37,809 nt of DNA from Alphaproteobacteria bacterium 32-64-14 (GCA_002280725.1 NCEM01000030.1:1-37809), one strand, 5' to 3'; positions 24,666 through 33,265 are shown, numbered from the stretch's first letter. Notes: generated from the sequence alone by a model not told the origin. Numbers and translations are program-made.

Positions 24666-24811
24666 GCCCTGCGGCAGCCGGTCGCGTTAATTGCAGCGAC
24701 CTGTTTCCGGAAGCCTTAACGAAGCCGTGGTTTCAGTAAGGGTTCGAGGCGGGCGCTGTGGTGCGTGGCCGGCAACTGCACCTTACGCCAATCCATCACG
24801 GATCGATCGCC

Positions 24812-25246
24812 TTGGCTTACGACCTCTATGCATTCGATCTGTTCGCGGCTCCGCGCGACAGATACGATTTTCTCGACTGGGTGAGCCGCGCGTTCCGCGA
24901 TGCGGATGGCGGGTCCGGCGGCGATGTTTCGCGCACGACTGCGCCGCTGCGCGCGTGGCATCGCGATATGTCACAAGGGTTTCCGGGGCGCCGCGATCCG
25001 CACGGGATGGATGAAGACGACGCAGTCGCGCAGCGGACGGCGACTTACCGCTTCACACAAGGCATCCTGCAGGCGAGCTTTCACTGGGAAGCATCCGGCC
25101 AAGCGCTGTTCCGCGCGCGCAAGTTCGCGCAGGTTCACGGCGTCGGACTGTTCGAGGCCAGTGGAAACGATGGCGCGGTGTGGATGATATCCCAGCGCGG
25201 GCGCTTTGAAGTGGTTCACCGCTCGGACGATGCGCGCCGGGCTTGA
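24812..25246 (+). CDS. Hypothetical protein, possible immunity-like family; TTG start likely
   Basis: The frame runs open from a GTG at 24758, but a TTG at 24812 gives a 144-residue protein starting (M)AYDLYAFDLFAAPRD. That start resembles a widespread family of small proteins beginning MxYDLxVFDP, with an internal LRAWxxxM..FP segment, a core that here reads YRFTQGILQASFHWE, and HGVGLFEAS near the C-terminus. I recall such proteins near polymorphic-toxin loci, but no toxin is visible here and the link is weak. The upstream Shine-Dalgarno sequence is poor. The gene sits between frmA and fghA, two genes usually found closer together. Confidence 0.55.
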   Translation: MAYDLYAFDLFAAPRDRYDFLDWVSRAFRDADGGSGGDVSRTTAPLRAWHRDMSQGFPGRRDPHGMDEDDAVAQRTATYRFTQGILQASFHWEASGQALFRARKFAQVHGVGLFEASGNDGAVWMISQRGRFEVVHRSDDARRA

Positions 25247-25248
25247 GG

Positions 25249-25565
25249 CTAAGGCGCGCGCTTGAGTTCCATCGGCATGTCGAGCTGCCGGCCGCCATGG
25301 CGACATCGAATGTGAGTGTCGTGCCGTCGCTGGTGACGTTCTGCGTCGGGATCGCCATGCCGGGCGCCTGTGTGGGGCTTTCGGCGGTGGCGGTCAGCGC
25401 ACCTGCTGCGTCTTTCGTGACGCTGAGGTTGAGGGGAATGTCGGCTTCAGGGGCCTTCACAAACCCCGTCCATTTGCCGACGGCGTCTTCGGCCCAGGCG
25501 GCGCTGGAGCCGAACAGCGCGACAGCCATACCCGCCGCGGCGAATATTCCCTTGGGCAGATTCAT
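25249..25565 (-). pseudogene. Decayed small secreted protein gene (frameshift/internal deletion)
   Basis: An ATG at 25565 with a strong GGGGAG site opens a clean signal peptide (MNLPKGIFAAAGMAVALFG, then cleavage near AWAE). A beta-rich domain follows, including GKWTGFVKAPEADIPLNLSV and TTLTFDVA. The frame then runs on through unrelated sequence beyond 25250. In another frame the DNA encodes QLDMPMELKRAP and a stop at 25249-25251, which looks like the proper ending for this type of protein. The two parts sit only a few codons apart in different frames, so a frameshift with probable loss of an internal segment has occurred. A genuine frameshifted short protein or a sequencing error are alternatives. 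Confidence 0.6.
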
Positions 25566-25646
25566 GTTTGCACTCCCCTGTGCGATGGCGGAACCTAAGC
25601 CCGACAGTATGCCCGGCACACAACCGCCGCCAGCCCCGGAGACAAT

Positions 25647-26486
25647 GTGACAGTCGAAACCGTGAAAACCCATCGGGTCTGCGAGGGCGAGCTTCGCTAT
25701 TGCAAGCATCAGAGCGCGGTGACGGGGACGCCGATGACGTTCAGCGTGTTCACGCCGGAAGGGCCGGGCCCCTTCCCTGTGCTTCTCTGGCTGTCGGGGC
25801 TCACCTGCACAGAAGACAATTTCACGACGAAGGCCGGCGCCTATCCGGCGGCGGCGCAGCATGGCGTGATGATCGTGGCGCCCGACACATCTCCCCGCGG
25901 GCCGGATGTCGCGGATGATCCTGCCTATGATCTCGGCCAAGGCGCCGGTTTCTATGTCGATGCCACGGAGGCGCCGTGGGCGAAACATTTCCGGATGGAA
26001 TCCTACGTCGTGGATGAACTCATCCCGCTGATCCGCGCGGGCTTCCCGGCTGATCCGGTGCGCATCGGCATATCGGGGCACTCGATGGGCGGGCATGGCG
26101 CGCTGACGCTGGCGCTTCGTCACACGGATATCTTCCGGTCTGTTTCAGCCTTTGCGCCGATCGCGTCGCCGATGAATTGTCCGTGGGGCGAGAAGGCTTT
26201 CACCACCTATCTGGGGCCGGACCGCGCGGCGTGGCGCGCGCATGATGCGTGCGAGCTTCTGCGCGAGGGGCTGGCGCATGGATACTTCGACGACATTCTG
26301 GTCGACCAGGGCCTTGGCGATCAGTTCCTGACCCAGCAGCTGAAACCGGACCTTCTCGAACAGGCCTGCCGCGAGGCCGGGCAGAAGCTGACGCTCCGCC
26401 GGCAGGATGGCTATGACCATTCCTATTTCTTCATGGCGAGCTTCATCGCCGATCACATCGCGTGGCACGCGCGGCGGCTCGCCTGA
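25647..26486 (+). CDS. fghA: S-formylglutathione hydrolase
   Basis: This 279-residue esterase-D-family alpha/beta hydrolase hydrolyses S-formylglutathione to formate and glutathione, completing the pathway begun by frmA. The catalytic triad is S146 in GHSMGGHGAL, D225 and H258 in DGYDHSYFF. The LSGLTCTEDNF segment near residue 50 is family-specific. The start is a GTG with GGAG 5 nt upstream. It is transcribed with the same polarity as frmA but is separated by an orphan gene and a decayed gene on the other strand, so it probably has its own promoter. Confidence 0.93.
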   Translation: MTVETVKTHRVCEGELRYCKHQSAVTGTPMTFSVFTPEGPGPFPVLLWLSGLTCTEDNFTTKAGAYPAAAQHGVMIVAPDTSPRGPDVADDPAYDLGQGAGFYVDATEAPWAKHFRMESYVVDELIPLIRAGFPADPVRIGISGHSMGGHGALTLALRHTDIFRSVSAFAPIASPMNCPWGEKAFTTYLGPDRAAWRAHDACELLREGLAHGYFDDILVDQGLGDQFLTQQLKPDLLEQACREAGQKLTLRRQDGYDHSYFFMASFIADHIAWHARRLA

Positions 26487-26622
26487 CGCACGTATGCGCG
26501 CAACACTTCATTGAACGATATTTATTTAGACATCAGCATCCCGGCCGTATATCTCGGACGCGGGTTGGAAGACTTCGGCTTAAAGTTCGCAAGCACCAAA
26601 ATCCCACTCAGAAGGGCTGGCC

Positions 26623-26961
26623 ATGGCGTCCAAACTTCCCAACATCGACAATCTGTCCCTGCCCGACCTCAACGAGCTTGCGGCCCGCGTGCAGAAGGCG
26701 ATTGCCGCGCGCAAGGACGAGGCGAAGGCGGAGGCGCTTAACAAGCTGAAGGCGCTGGCGAGCGCCGAGGGCTTCAGCCTCGATGAGCTGATGGGCAAGG
26801 GACCCGGCGGCCGCCGGCAGCGCTCGGACAAGGGCATGAAGCTGAAGGCCAAGTATGTCGGCCCCAATGGCGAGACCTATACCGGCCGCGGCCCCACGCC
26901 GAAATGGCTGCGGACGCTGGAGCGCAGGGGCGAGAAACGCGACAAGTTTCTGGTCAAATAG
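26623..26961 (+). CDS. H-NS family nucleoid-associated protein
   Basis: This 112-residue protein has an N-terminal helical oligomerisation part (about 8-50, rich in Ala, Lys and Glu). The short C-terminal DNA-binding segment contains YVGPNGETYTGRGPTPKWLRTL (about 79-100), matching the Y-x-P-x-W-GRG-xP-W-type core of H-NS/HvrA-like proteins except that the usual first Trp is Tyr. These proteins bind A+T-rich DNA and silence or tune transcription. The gene is monocistronic, with a strong terminator directly after it. The region before the ATG (26511-26540) is unusually A+T-rich and could hold its promoter and an autoregulatory site. Confidence 0.87.
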   Translation: MASKLPNIDNLSLPDLNELAARVQKAIAARKDEAKAEALNKLKALASAEGFSLDELMGKGPGGRRQRSDKGMKLKAKYVGPNGETYTGRGPTPKWLRTLERRGEKRDKFLVK

Positions 26962-26983
26962 CCAGCAAACCCGGCTGTTGAGG

Positions 26984-27013
26984 CGGCCCGGAACGCCCGT
27001 TTCGGGCCGTTTT
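26984..27013 (+). terminator. Rho-independent terminator of the H-NS-family gene
   Basis: CGGCCCG (26984-26990) pairs with CGGGCCG (27003-27009), with additional AAC/GTT pairing inside the loop, and TTTT (27010-27013) follows directly. It lies 23 bp after the stop codon and is the clearest intrinsic terminator in the window. Confidence 0.85.
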
Positions 27014-27077
27014 CGCTTTGCGTTCAAGCCGCCTTGCGCTGGCCGAAGTCGCCGCGTATACCGCGCCCCTCGACTGC

Positions 27078-27154
27078 GGTGGGATAGCTCAGCCGGTTAG
27101 AGCGCAGGACTCATAATCCTGAGGTCCCCGGTTCGATTCCGGGTCCCACTACCA
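27078..27154 (+). tRNA. tRNA with CAT anticodon (probably tRNA-Met; tRNA-Ile2 not excluded)
   Basis: The 77-nt cloverleaf starts GGTGGGA and pairs with TCCCACT (27144-27150), with a G-U pair at the first position. It continues with TAGCTCAG in the D arm. The anticodon arm is CAGGA-CTCATAA-TCCTG, giving anticodon CAT. The T arm is CCCGG-TTCGATT-CCGGG, followed by A and an encoded CCA (27152-27154). The absence of initiator features, such as a C-A mismatch at the acceptor end, points away from tRNA-fMet. Elongator Met is my first choice. A CAT anticodon converted by TilS lysidine modification would make it Ile2, and a covariance search would decide. Confidence 0.93.
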
Positions 27155-27261
27155 GCCTTCGCCCTGCGGGCTACGGCCCGGCAAGCCCAGCGCAACAAGC
27201 GAAGACTGCCGCGTCGAAGCCGCAAGCGCAGACAGGCGTCAAACGCTCCGCAGATACAAAG

Positions 27262-27287
27262 AAAGGCGCCGGTTGCCCGACGCCTTT
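27262..27287 (+). terminator. Probable terminator downstream of the tRNA
   Basis: AAAGGCG (27262-27268) pairs with CGCCTTT (27281-27287). An inner CGG/CCG stem is separated by one mismatch, and the loop is TTGC. The 3' arm supplies a short T-run. It is about 108 bp beyond the tRNA. The A-rich 5' arm would also allow termination from the opposite direction. Confidence 0.6.
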
Positions 27288-27405
27288 CCCTGTTCGGGCC
27301 CTGGGTTGGGGGACGGGCCTTCACGTGTGCTGGATACACCCATTGGCTTTACACGCAACCAACATCGCCAACTCAATTTCTTATCTTAGCCACCTAACTT
27401 CCTGA

Positions 27406-27432
27406 GGCAGATTTCAGGTTGAAATCTCTGCC
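27406..27432 (-). terminator. Hairpin overlapping the stop of the 2-hydroxyglutarate-oxidase-like gene
   Basis: On the minus strand, GGCAGAGATTTCA and TGAAATCTGCC form a stem with a 2-nt bulge and a 3-nt loop, spanning the last codons and the stop of the gene ending at 27414. No T-run follows. It may be a weak terminator or an RNA-stability element. Confidence 0.4.
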
Positions 27433-28541
27433 ACAAGCTCTCCGATCGCGAGCGAACTTGTGAGGCCGGGGCTTTCGATTGCGATGAGATTGACGAGACC
27501 CGCGACGCTGTGATTCTCCGGACCGTCGATGACGAAGTCGGCGCTGGGCTGGCCCTTCGCCACGATCTTCGGGCGCACGCCGGAATAGTCGGGCGAGAGA
27601 GCGCCGTCCTTGAGGCCGGGCCAGTAGCGGCGCACTTCGCGATAGAAATGTTCGGCGCGCGCGGGATCGACTTCGTAGTCGAAGGGCAGGGACGCATCCT
27701 CGGGCAGCCATTCTGCGTCTGGGCCAAGGCGTGTGCGGCCGCCGAGATCGATGGCGAGGTGCAGGCCCTGCGTGGCGGAGTTGTGCATCGGGTAGATCAG
27801 GCGCGCGAAGGCGGCGCGGCCGCTGGCGACGAAGTAGGAGCCCTTCACCCAGCGCATGCGCATGCCGCCGTAGCGCGGGCCGCCTTCGATGCTGCGGGCG
27901 ATGTTCAGGGCCTGATGACCGGCGGCATTCACGACAGTGCGTGCGCGGATGCGCGAGGGGGCTGCCCCGCCCGTCTCGATCTCGATCCCGCTGGAGGTGA
28001 CGGCGCCGCGCACGACGGGGGTGTCCAGCACGAGCGATCCGCCGCGATCTTCGAACTCGCCTTGCAGCGCGAGGAAGTAGGCGTGGCTGTCGAACAGGCC
28101 GCTGGCTTCGGAATGGATCGCGACGCGCACGTCGGGGCTGAGAGCGGGCTCAAGCCGGCGGGCTTCGGCGCCATCGACGAGGCGGCAGCCTTCGACGCCG
28201 TTTGCGAGTGCGCGTTTCAGAAGGGCGGGCGTGGCCGCTGCTTCTTCATCATCGACGGCGACGACAAGCTTGCCGCAACGATGCGCCTCGACGCCGTGGC
28301 GGGCGCAGTAGTCGTAAAGCTTCCGCCTGCCCTCGACGCAGAGCCGGGCCTTCAGCGAGCCGGTTGCGTAGTAGAGGCCGGCGTGGATGACTTCGGAATT
28401 GCGGGACGAGGTTTCCGTCGCGATGGCGCTGGCGGCTTCGAGCACCAGCACTTCGCGGCCCTTCAGGGCGAGCGCGCGGGCGCACGCAAGGCCCACTGCG
28501 CCGGCGCCGATCACGACTGCATCTGCCTCGAACGTATCCAT
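27414..28541 (-). CDS. FAD-dependent oxidoreductase, L-2-hydroxyglutarate oxidase-like
   Basis: This 375-residue flavoprotein of the DAO superfamily has an N-terminal FAD motif VVIGAGAVGLACARALA and then ETSSRNSEVIHAGLYYATGS. The latter stretch is a hallmark of the LhgO/L2HGDH group. A late-domain DYSGVRPKI segment and a C-terminal SPGLTSSLAIGE segment close the FAD site, as in that family. The likely reaction is oxidation of L-2-hydroxyglutarate or a related 2-hydroxy acid to the 2-oxo acid. I use the ATG at 28541 and not the upstream frame to 28583. It is divergent from the PPOX gene with about 100 bp between them. Confidence 0.82.
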   Translation of the reverse strand: MDTFEADAVVIGAGAVGLACARALALKGREVLVLEAASAIATETSSRNSEVIHAGLYYATGSLKARLCVEGRRKLYDYCARHGVEAHRCGKLVVAVDDEEAAATPALLKRALANGVEGCRLVDGAEARRLEPALSPDVRVAIHSEASGLFDSHAYFLALQGEFEDRGGSLVLDTPVVRGAVTSSGIEIETGGAAPSRIRARTVVNAAGHQALNIARSIEGGPRYGGMRMRWVKGSYFVASGRAAFARLIYPMHNSATQGLHLAIDLGGRTRLGPDAEWLPEDASLPFDYEVDPARAEHFYREVRRYWPGLKDGALSPDYSGVRPKIVAKGQPSADFVIDGPENHSVAGLVNLIAIESPGLTSSLAIGELVAEIST

Positions 28542-28644
28542 CGCCGATGTGCTTAGCGCAGGCGGGTGAAGGAGTCGTCGCACAGCAAAAACGAGACCGA
28601 AAAAAGTAGTTGCGAGCTATTCGCAACTGGATCAGGCTACGCGC

Positions 28645-29646
28645 ATGACAGACACCATCGCCACGCTCGACCAGCTTGAAGCCACGATCGGTTCGGCGCC
28701 GCTGGGCGTGAAGATGAAGATCATCGACCATCTCGATGACGCCGCAGCAGATTGGGTCGCGCAATCGACGCTCGCCTTCGTGGGGATCGGCACGCCGGAC
28801 GGGCCGCGCGTGACACTGGGCGGAGGCAAGCCCGGGTTTGCGCGCGTGAAGGATGCGAACACGCTGGTGCTGCCGCTGGATGCGCTGGACGATGCGGCGC
28901 TTGCCGAACCGGGGCGCGGCGCGGGTGTGCTGTGTCTCGTGCCGGGGCTTGGCGAAACACTGCGCGCCAATGGCCGGGTGAAATCGCGCAGCGGCGCCGA
29001 GATCGAGATTGCCGTTGAAGAGTGCTTCATCCACTGCGCCAAGGCGTTGATCCGGTCGGACTTCTGGAATGCCAAGGTTGCGGCGTCGCCAGATACGGTG
29101 GCGGACTTCGGCAATGGCGCGCGTTTCCTTGCGCTGGCGACGATGGACAAGCGGGGGCTGATCGACATCAGCCCGAAGGGCGATCCGGCGGGGCTGCTGA
29201 TCCGCATGGATGGCGGGACGGCGACGCTGGCCGAGCGGCCGGGGAACAGGCTGGCGTTCGGGTATCGCAACATTATCGAGGACGCGCGCGTGGCGGCGAT
29301 GGCGATCATTCCGGGCGCATCATCGGTGGCGATCCTTGAAGGCCGCGCGTATCTCACGACGAACGAGTCGACGCGGGGCGCGTTCACCGTCGAAGAGAAG
29401 ACGCCGAAGCTGGCGACTGTGATTGGCGGTGCGCAGGCATCGCTGCGGACGAGCCCTGCGCTTGCGCGCGCCGCGCCATGGTCCTCGCCTATCGCGGAGC
29501 CGACGATCGATCCGGCCGAAGCGCTCGTTGGGCATGTGAAGCTCAACAAGGAAGCCGGCGTTGCGGCGACGATGCTGCGCCTCGCGGTCAATCGCGGCAT
29601 TGTCGCGAGCGGCCTCAAGACGAGCTACAAGAACGACCTTTACTAG
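28645..29646 (+). CDS. PPOX-type FMN-dependent flavoprotein (MSMEG_1061-like), two tandem domains
   Basis: This 333-residue protein belongs to the pyridoxamine-5'-phosphate-oxidase-like split-barrel superfamily. The first half has STLAFVGIGTPDG at its start and ends with an ECFIHCAKALIRSDFW segment, typical of the MSMEG_1061-like group. The second half repeats the fold (ARFLALATMDKRGLIDISPKGDPAG, then GNRLAFGYRNIIEDARVAAM). Such proteins bind FMN or F420 and perform redox reactions on small molecules, substrate unknown. It converges on the indolepyruvate oxidoreductase gene with only a 5-bp gap, leaving no room for a separate terminator. Confidence 0.8.
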   Translation: MTDTIATLDQLEATIGSAPLGVKMKIIDHLDDAAADWVAQSTLAFVGIGTPDGPRVTLGGGKPGFARVKDANTLVLPLDALDDAALAEPGRGAGVLCLVPGLGETLRANGRVKSRSGAEIEIAVEECFIHCAKALIRSDFWNAKVAASPDTVADFGNGARFLALATMDKRGLIDISPKGDPAGLLIRMDGGTATLAERPGNRLAFGYRNIIEDARVAAMAIIPGASSVAILEGRAYLTTNESTRGAFTVEEKTPKLATVIGGAQASLRTSPALARAAPWSSPIAEPTIDPAEALVGHVKLNKEAGVAATMLRLAVNRGIVASGLKTSYKNDLY

Positions 29647-29651
29647 GCGCC

Positions 29652-32600
29652 CTACTCCGCCGCCTGCATGCGGGGCGCTGGGCCTGCGTTCCAGCGCGCC
29701 ATCAGCGTTGCGAGCTTGGCTTCGGCGGCGTGGACGGATTTCTCCTTCACGTGGCCGTAGCCGCGGATGTCATCCGGGAGCGAGGCGATCTCGACGGCGA
29801 GCGCGTGGTTCTCGGGCTTGAGGCCGGCGGCTAGAAGTTCGAGGCGCGCGAGGTATTCGTCGCGCAGGCGACGCTCCATGCGGCGCTCGTCGGTCTTGCC
29901 GAAAAAGTCGAACGCGCCGCCACGGAGCCCCTTGAGGCGCTTCAGCACCTTGAAGCCGGTCATCATCCACGGGCCGAATGGCTGCTTGATGAGTTCGCCC
30001 TTGTGATTCTTCTTCGCGATCATCGGCGGGGCCATGAGGAAGGTGAGCTTTGTGCCCTTGCCGAACGTGTCTTCCACGGCCTGCTTGTATTCCGGGCGCG
30101 TGTAGAGGCGGGCGACTTCGTACTCGTCCTTGTAGGCCATCAGCTTGGCAAGATAGGTCGCGGCGGCCGTGGAGAGTTTCTCGCCGAGGCCGAGATTGGC
30201 TTCGGCCGCGCGGATGCGGGCGATGCGGGCTTCGTACATGTCGGCGTAGGCGGGGTTCTGATAGTCCTTCAGCATCTCGGCGCGGCGCGCGATGAGTTCG
30301 TCGAGCTTGAGCGGCTCGATCTCCGGGCGTTTCGGCGCGGCGGCCTGCACGACATCCGGGTTCACGGCGGCGATGCGGCCGAGGTCGAACGCGGCGGCGT
30401 TTTCCTTGACCTTCACCTTGTTGAGACGGTTGGCTTCGTAGATCGCCGTATCCGTGATCGGGATCAGGCCGTGCTGCCAGGCCATGCCGAGCATGATCAT
30501 GTTGGTGTAGATCGCGTCGCCGAAGTGGTGCTCGGCCAGTGCTTCGGCATTGGTCGCGGCGAACGATTTGGCGCGCGAGCGCACGCGGGCCGACAGCAGG
30601 TCGGGATCGAAGCGAACGTTGCGGTTCTCGATGATCTCTTTCGTCGGTGTCACGTCGTGGTTGGCCACAACAGACGTGCGCGCCTTGTCGAACATCACCA
30701 GCGCATCGCCGGAGGATGCGACGACGAGATCGCACGCGATGATCACGTCGGCCGAGGCCGGCGGCGTCTTGCCGGCCTTGATGTCGTCGGGGTTGAGCGC
30801 GAAGCGGACGTGGCTGAGCACCGGGCCGCCCTTCTGGGCAAGGCCGGTCATGTCGAGCGTTTGCGAGGCCTTGCCATCGACGTGGGCAGCCATGGCGAGC
30901 ACGGCGGCGACCGTGGTGACGCCCGTACCGCCGACGCCGGTGAACACCACGTTCCAGGCTTCATGGCCCAGTTGCGGGAGCGTGGGCTGCGGCAGGCCTG
31001 TGACGTCGAACTTCGGCGCACCGCGCTCGCTGTCGGATTTGCGGTCGCCGCCGGTGACGGTGACGAAGGACGGGCAGAAGCCCTCGATGCAGGAATAATC
31101 CGTGTTGCAGGTCGACTGGTTGATCTGGCGCTTGCGGCCAAGCTCGGTCTCGACCGGCTCGACCGAGAGGCAGTTGGATTTCACCGAGCAGTCGCCGCAG
31201 CCTTCGCAGACGGACTGGTTGATGAAGACGCGCTTGGTGGGCGCTTCCATTTTCTTGCGCTTGATGCGGCGGCGTTTCTCGGTGGCGCAGACCTGATCAT
31301 AGATGAGAACGCTGACGCCCGGCGTTTCGCGCAGCTCGATCTGCACTTCTTCCAGCTTCTTGCGATCGAAAATGCGGGTGCCTTCTGGGAGGTCCGACAC
31401 AGAGGCGTAGCGGGTGGGATCGTCGGCGACGATGACGATGGTCTTCACGCCTTCGGCTTCGACCTGACGCGCGATCTGCGGAACGGTCTGGCCGGATTCA
31501 ACCTGCTGGCCGCCCGTCATGGCGACGGCGTCGTTGTAGAGGATCTTGTAGGTGGCGTTGACCTTGCCCGAGATCGCCGCGCGGATGGCGAGCGAGCCCG
31601 AGTGCGAATAGGTGCCGTCGCCGAGGTTCACGAAGACATGCTTTTCGTCGGTGAAGGGCGACTGGCCGATCCACGGCGTGCCCTCGCCGCCCATCTGGGT
31701 GTGCATGTCGGTGCGGCGTTCGGGGGTGAAAGTCGCCATGTAGTGGCAGCCGATTCCGGCGAGCGCGCGTGAGCCTTCGGGCAGCGTGGTCGACGTGTTG
31801 TGCGGGCAGCCCGAGCAGAAGTGCGGCTTGCGGGTGTTGATCTGGTTCATGCCGGCAACAGCCTGCTGCGCGCCGCGAACCTTGGCGAAATAGGCGTCAG
31901 CCTTGGCGCGGTGCGGACCGTCGGGCAAGCGGCCTACGAGGGCGAGCGCGATATCGGCCGTCGAGAGCGACGCGATATCCGACAGGAGGCGGCCGCCATC
32001 GCGATCGAGCTTGCCTTCGATGATCGGGCGCTCGGCGTCTGGCAGATGATAGAGGATGTCTTTCAGTTGCGGCTCGATGATCGAACGCTTGTGCTCGATC
32101 ACCAGCACGCGCTCGAAGCCGCGGCAGAATTTCGTGATAGCAGTGGGCTCGAGCGGCCAGGGCATGGCGACCTTGAAGATCGATACCCCAAGGTTTGCAG
32201 CCTCTTCGGGCGACAGGCCCATGGCGGCGAGCGCCTCATAGACATCGCGCGAGGCTTGACCCGCCACGATGACGCCGAGCTTCTTCTGCTTGCTGGTGAG
32301 GAGTGCGTGGTCGAGACCGTTGGCGCGCACGAAAGCCTGGGCGGCGGGGATCTTCAGCGTGCGGAGGCGCTGTTCCTTGCCGAGCGGCGTGTCGCCCATG
32401 CGAGGCCCAAGGCCGCCTTCGGGGATCACGAAATCCGTGGGGCGGACGGTGTTGTAGCGATGCAGGCCGACTTCGACGACGGCGCCGCTGTCCATCGTGT
32501 CGGCGAGGCAGATCATCGAGATCCAGAGGCCCGAATAGCGCGACAGCTCGAGGCCGATCAGACCGTAGTCGAGCACTTCCTGGATCGTCGCCGGCGCCAG

Positions 32601-33125
32601 CACCGGCATCTCCGCGTCGATCATCGCGAATTCGGATTGCGAGGCGAGCGTGGAGGATTTCGAGTTGGGATCATCGCCACAGAGCGCGAGAACGCCGCCC
32701 TTGGGGTCGGTGCCGGCCATGTTGGCGTGCTTGAAGACGTCGCCGGTGCGGTCGACGCCGGGCGCCTTGCCGTACCAGATGCCGAACACGCCATCGAACT
32801 TCGCGCCCTCGAACAGGTGCGTCTGCTGCGAGCCCCAGACGGCGGTGGCGCCGAGATCTTCGTTGAGACCTTCCCACAGCTTCACGTCGTGGGCGTCCAT
32901 CAGCTTTTTCGAGGCGTTGATCTGCTGGTCGTAGCCGCCGAGCGGCGAGCCGCGATAGCCGGAGATAAACCCCGCCGTATTCAAGCCCGATTTGAGGTCC
33001 AGCCTTTTTCGATCGAGCGGCAGGCGCACGAGCGCCTGAACGCCCGTCATGAACGCGCGACCGCTCTCGAGCAGATACTTGTCGTCGAGGGATATTCCAC
33101 CGGATACAGGGCTACCGTTCTTCAA
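29652..33125 (-). CDS. Indolepyruvate ferredoxin oxidoreductase, fused IorA-IorB type
   Basis: This 1157-residue enzyme oxidatively decarboxylates aryl or branched-chain 2-oxo acids to acyl-CoA. It uses thiamine diphosphate and Fe-S clusters and reduces ferredoxin. In order there is an N-terminal pyrimidine-binding region, a TPP domain with FCSGCPHNTST and LGDGTYSHSGSLAIR, a ferredoxin-like segment with VCEGCGDCSVKSNC and DYSCIEGFC, then the IorB/gamma domain (GVGGTGVTTVAAVLAMAAHV, TGLAQKGGPVLSHVR) and a C-terminal DUF6537-like extension. The fusion is standard in proteobacteria. The start is a TTG at 33125 with GGAGG 8 nt upstream, and no ATG is available nearby. It is divergent from an Lrp regulator that probably controls it. 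Confidence 0.92.
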   Translation of the reverse strand: MKNGSPVSGGISLDDKYLLESGRAFMTGVQALVRLPLDRKRLDLKSGLNTAGFISGYRGSPLGGYDQQINASKKLMDAHDVKLWEGLNEDLGATAVWGSQQTHLFEGAKFDGVFGIWYGKAPGVDRTGDVFKHANMAGTDPKGGVLALCGDDPNSKSSTLASQSEFAMIDAEMPVLAPATIQEVLDYGLIGLELSRYSGLWISMICLADTMDSGAVVEVGLHRYNTVRPTDFVIPEGGLGPRMGDTPLGKEQRLRTLKIPAAQAFVRANGLDHALLTSKQKKLGVIVAGQASRDVYEALAAMGLSPEEAANLGVSIFKVAMPWPLEPTAITKFCRGFERVLVIEHKRSIIEPQLKDILYHLPDAERPIIEGKLDRDGGRLLSDIASLSTADIALALVGRLPDGPHRAKADAYFAKVRGAQQAVAGMNQINTRKPHFCSGCPHNTSTTLPEGSRALAGIGCHYMATFTPERRTDMHTQMGGEGTPWIGQSPFTDEKHVFVNLGDGTYSHSGSLAIRAAISGKVNATYKILYNDAVAMTGGQQVESGQTVPQIARQVEAEGVKTIVIVADDPTRYASVSDLPEGTRIFDRKKLEEVQIELRETPGVSVLIYDQVCATEKRRRIKRKKMEAPTKRVFINQSVCEGCGDCSVKSNCLSVEPVETELGRKRQINQSTCNTDYSCIEGFCPSFVTVTGGDRKSDSERGAPKFDVTGLPQPTLPQLGHEAWNVVFTGVGGTGVTTVAAVLAMAAHVDGKASQTLDMTGLAQKGGPVLSHVRFALNPDDIKAGKTPPASADVIIACDLVVASSGDALVMFDKARTSVVANHDVTPTKEIIENRNVRFDPDLLSARVRSRAKSFAATNAEALAEHHFGDAIYTNMIMLGMAWQHGLIPITDTAIYEANRLNKVKVKENAAAFDLGRIAAVNPDVVQAAAPKRPEIEPLKLDELIARRAEMLKDYQNPAYADMYEARIARIRAAEANLGLGEKLSTAAATYLAKLMAYKDEYEVARLYTRPEYKQAVEDTFGKGTKLTFLMAPPMIAKKNHKGELIKQPFGPWMMTGFKVLKRLKGLRGGAFDFFGKTDERRMERRLRDEYLARLELLAAGLKPENHALAVEIASLPDDIRGYGHVKEKSVHAAEAKLATLMARWNAGPAPRMQAAE

Positions 33126-33265
33126 GTCGTGCGCCTCCAGGTGGTTCTATATATGGCCACGGCAAATATATTGCTCAATATCGCAGGAAGTATTTGCCAT
33201 TCGATGCACGATCTGGCATGACATCGGCAATATTTCACTAAAAACGCGACTAGGGACAGCAAAAC
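33126..33265. promoter_or_regulatory. Divergent promoter/operator region between ior and the Lrp-type gene
   Basis: This A+T-rich 140-bp island holds repeated half-sites: GGCAAATA (33161-33168), its inverse TATTTGCC (33191-33198) and GGCAATAT (33226-33233). The two outer starts, 29-30 bp, are about three helical turns apart. Such spacing of inverted half-sites suits an Lrp/AsnC dimer array, so autoregulation and control of the oxidoreductase gene are likely. No motif database was consulted. Confidence 0.6.

Noticed and set aside
25053..26123. A 356-codon minus-strand frame
   Set aside because: Its N-terminal 186 codons are antisense to fghA. Only the part from 25565 has a ribosome binding site and signal peptide, and that part is treated as the decayed secreted gene.
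27078..27420. Integration site of a mobile island at the tRNA
   Set aside because: No integrase, no duplicated tRNA 3' end and no change in composition is visible downstream. The adjacent genes look like ordinary chromosome.
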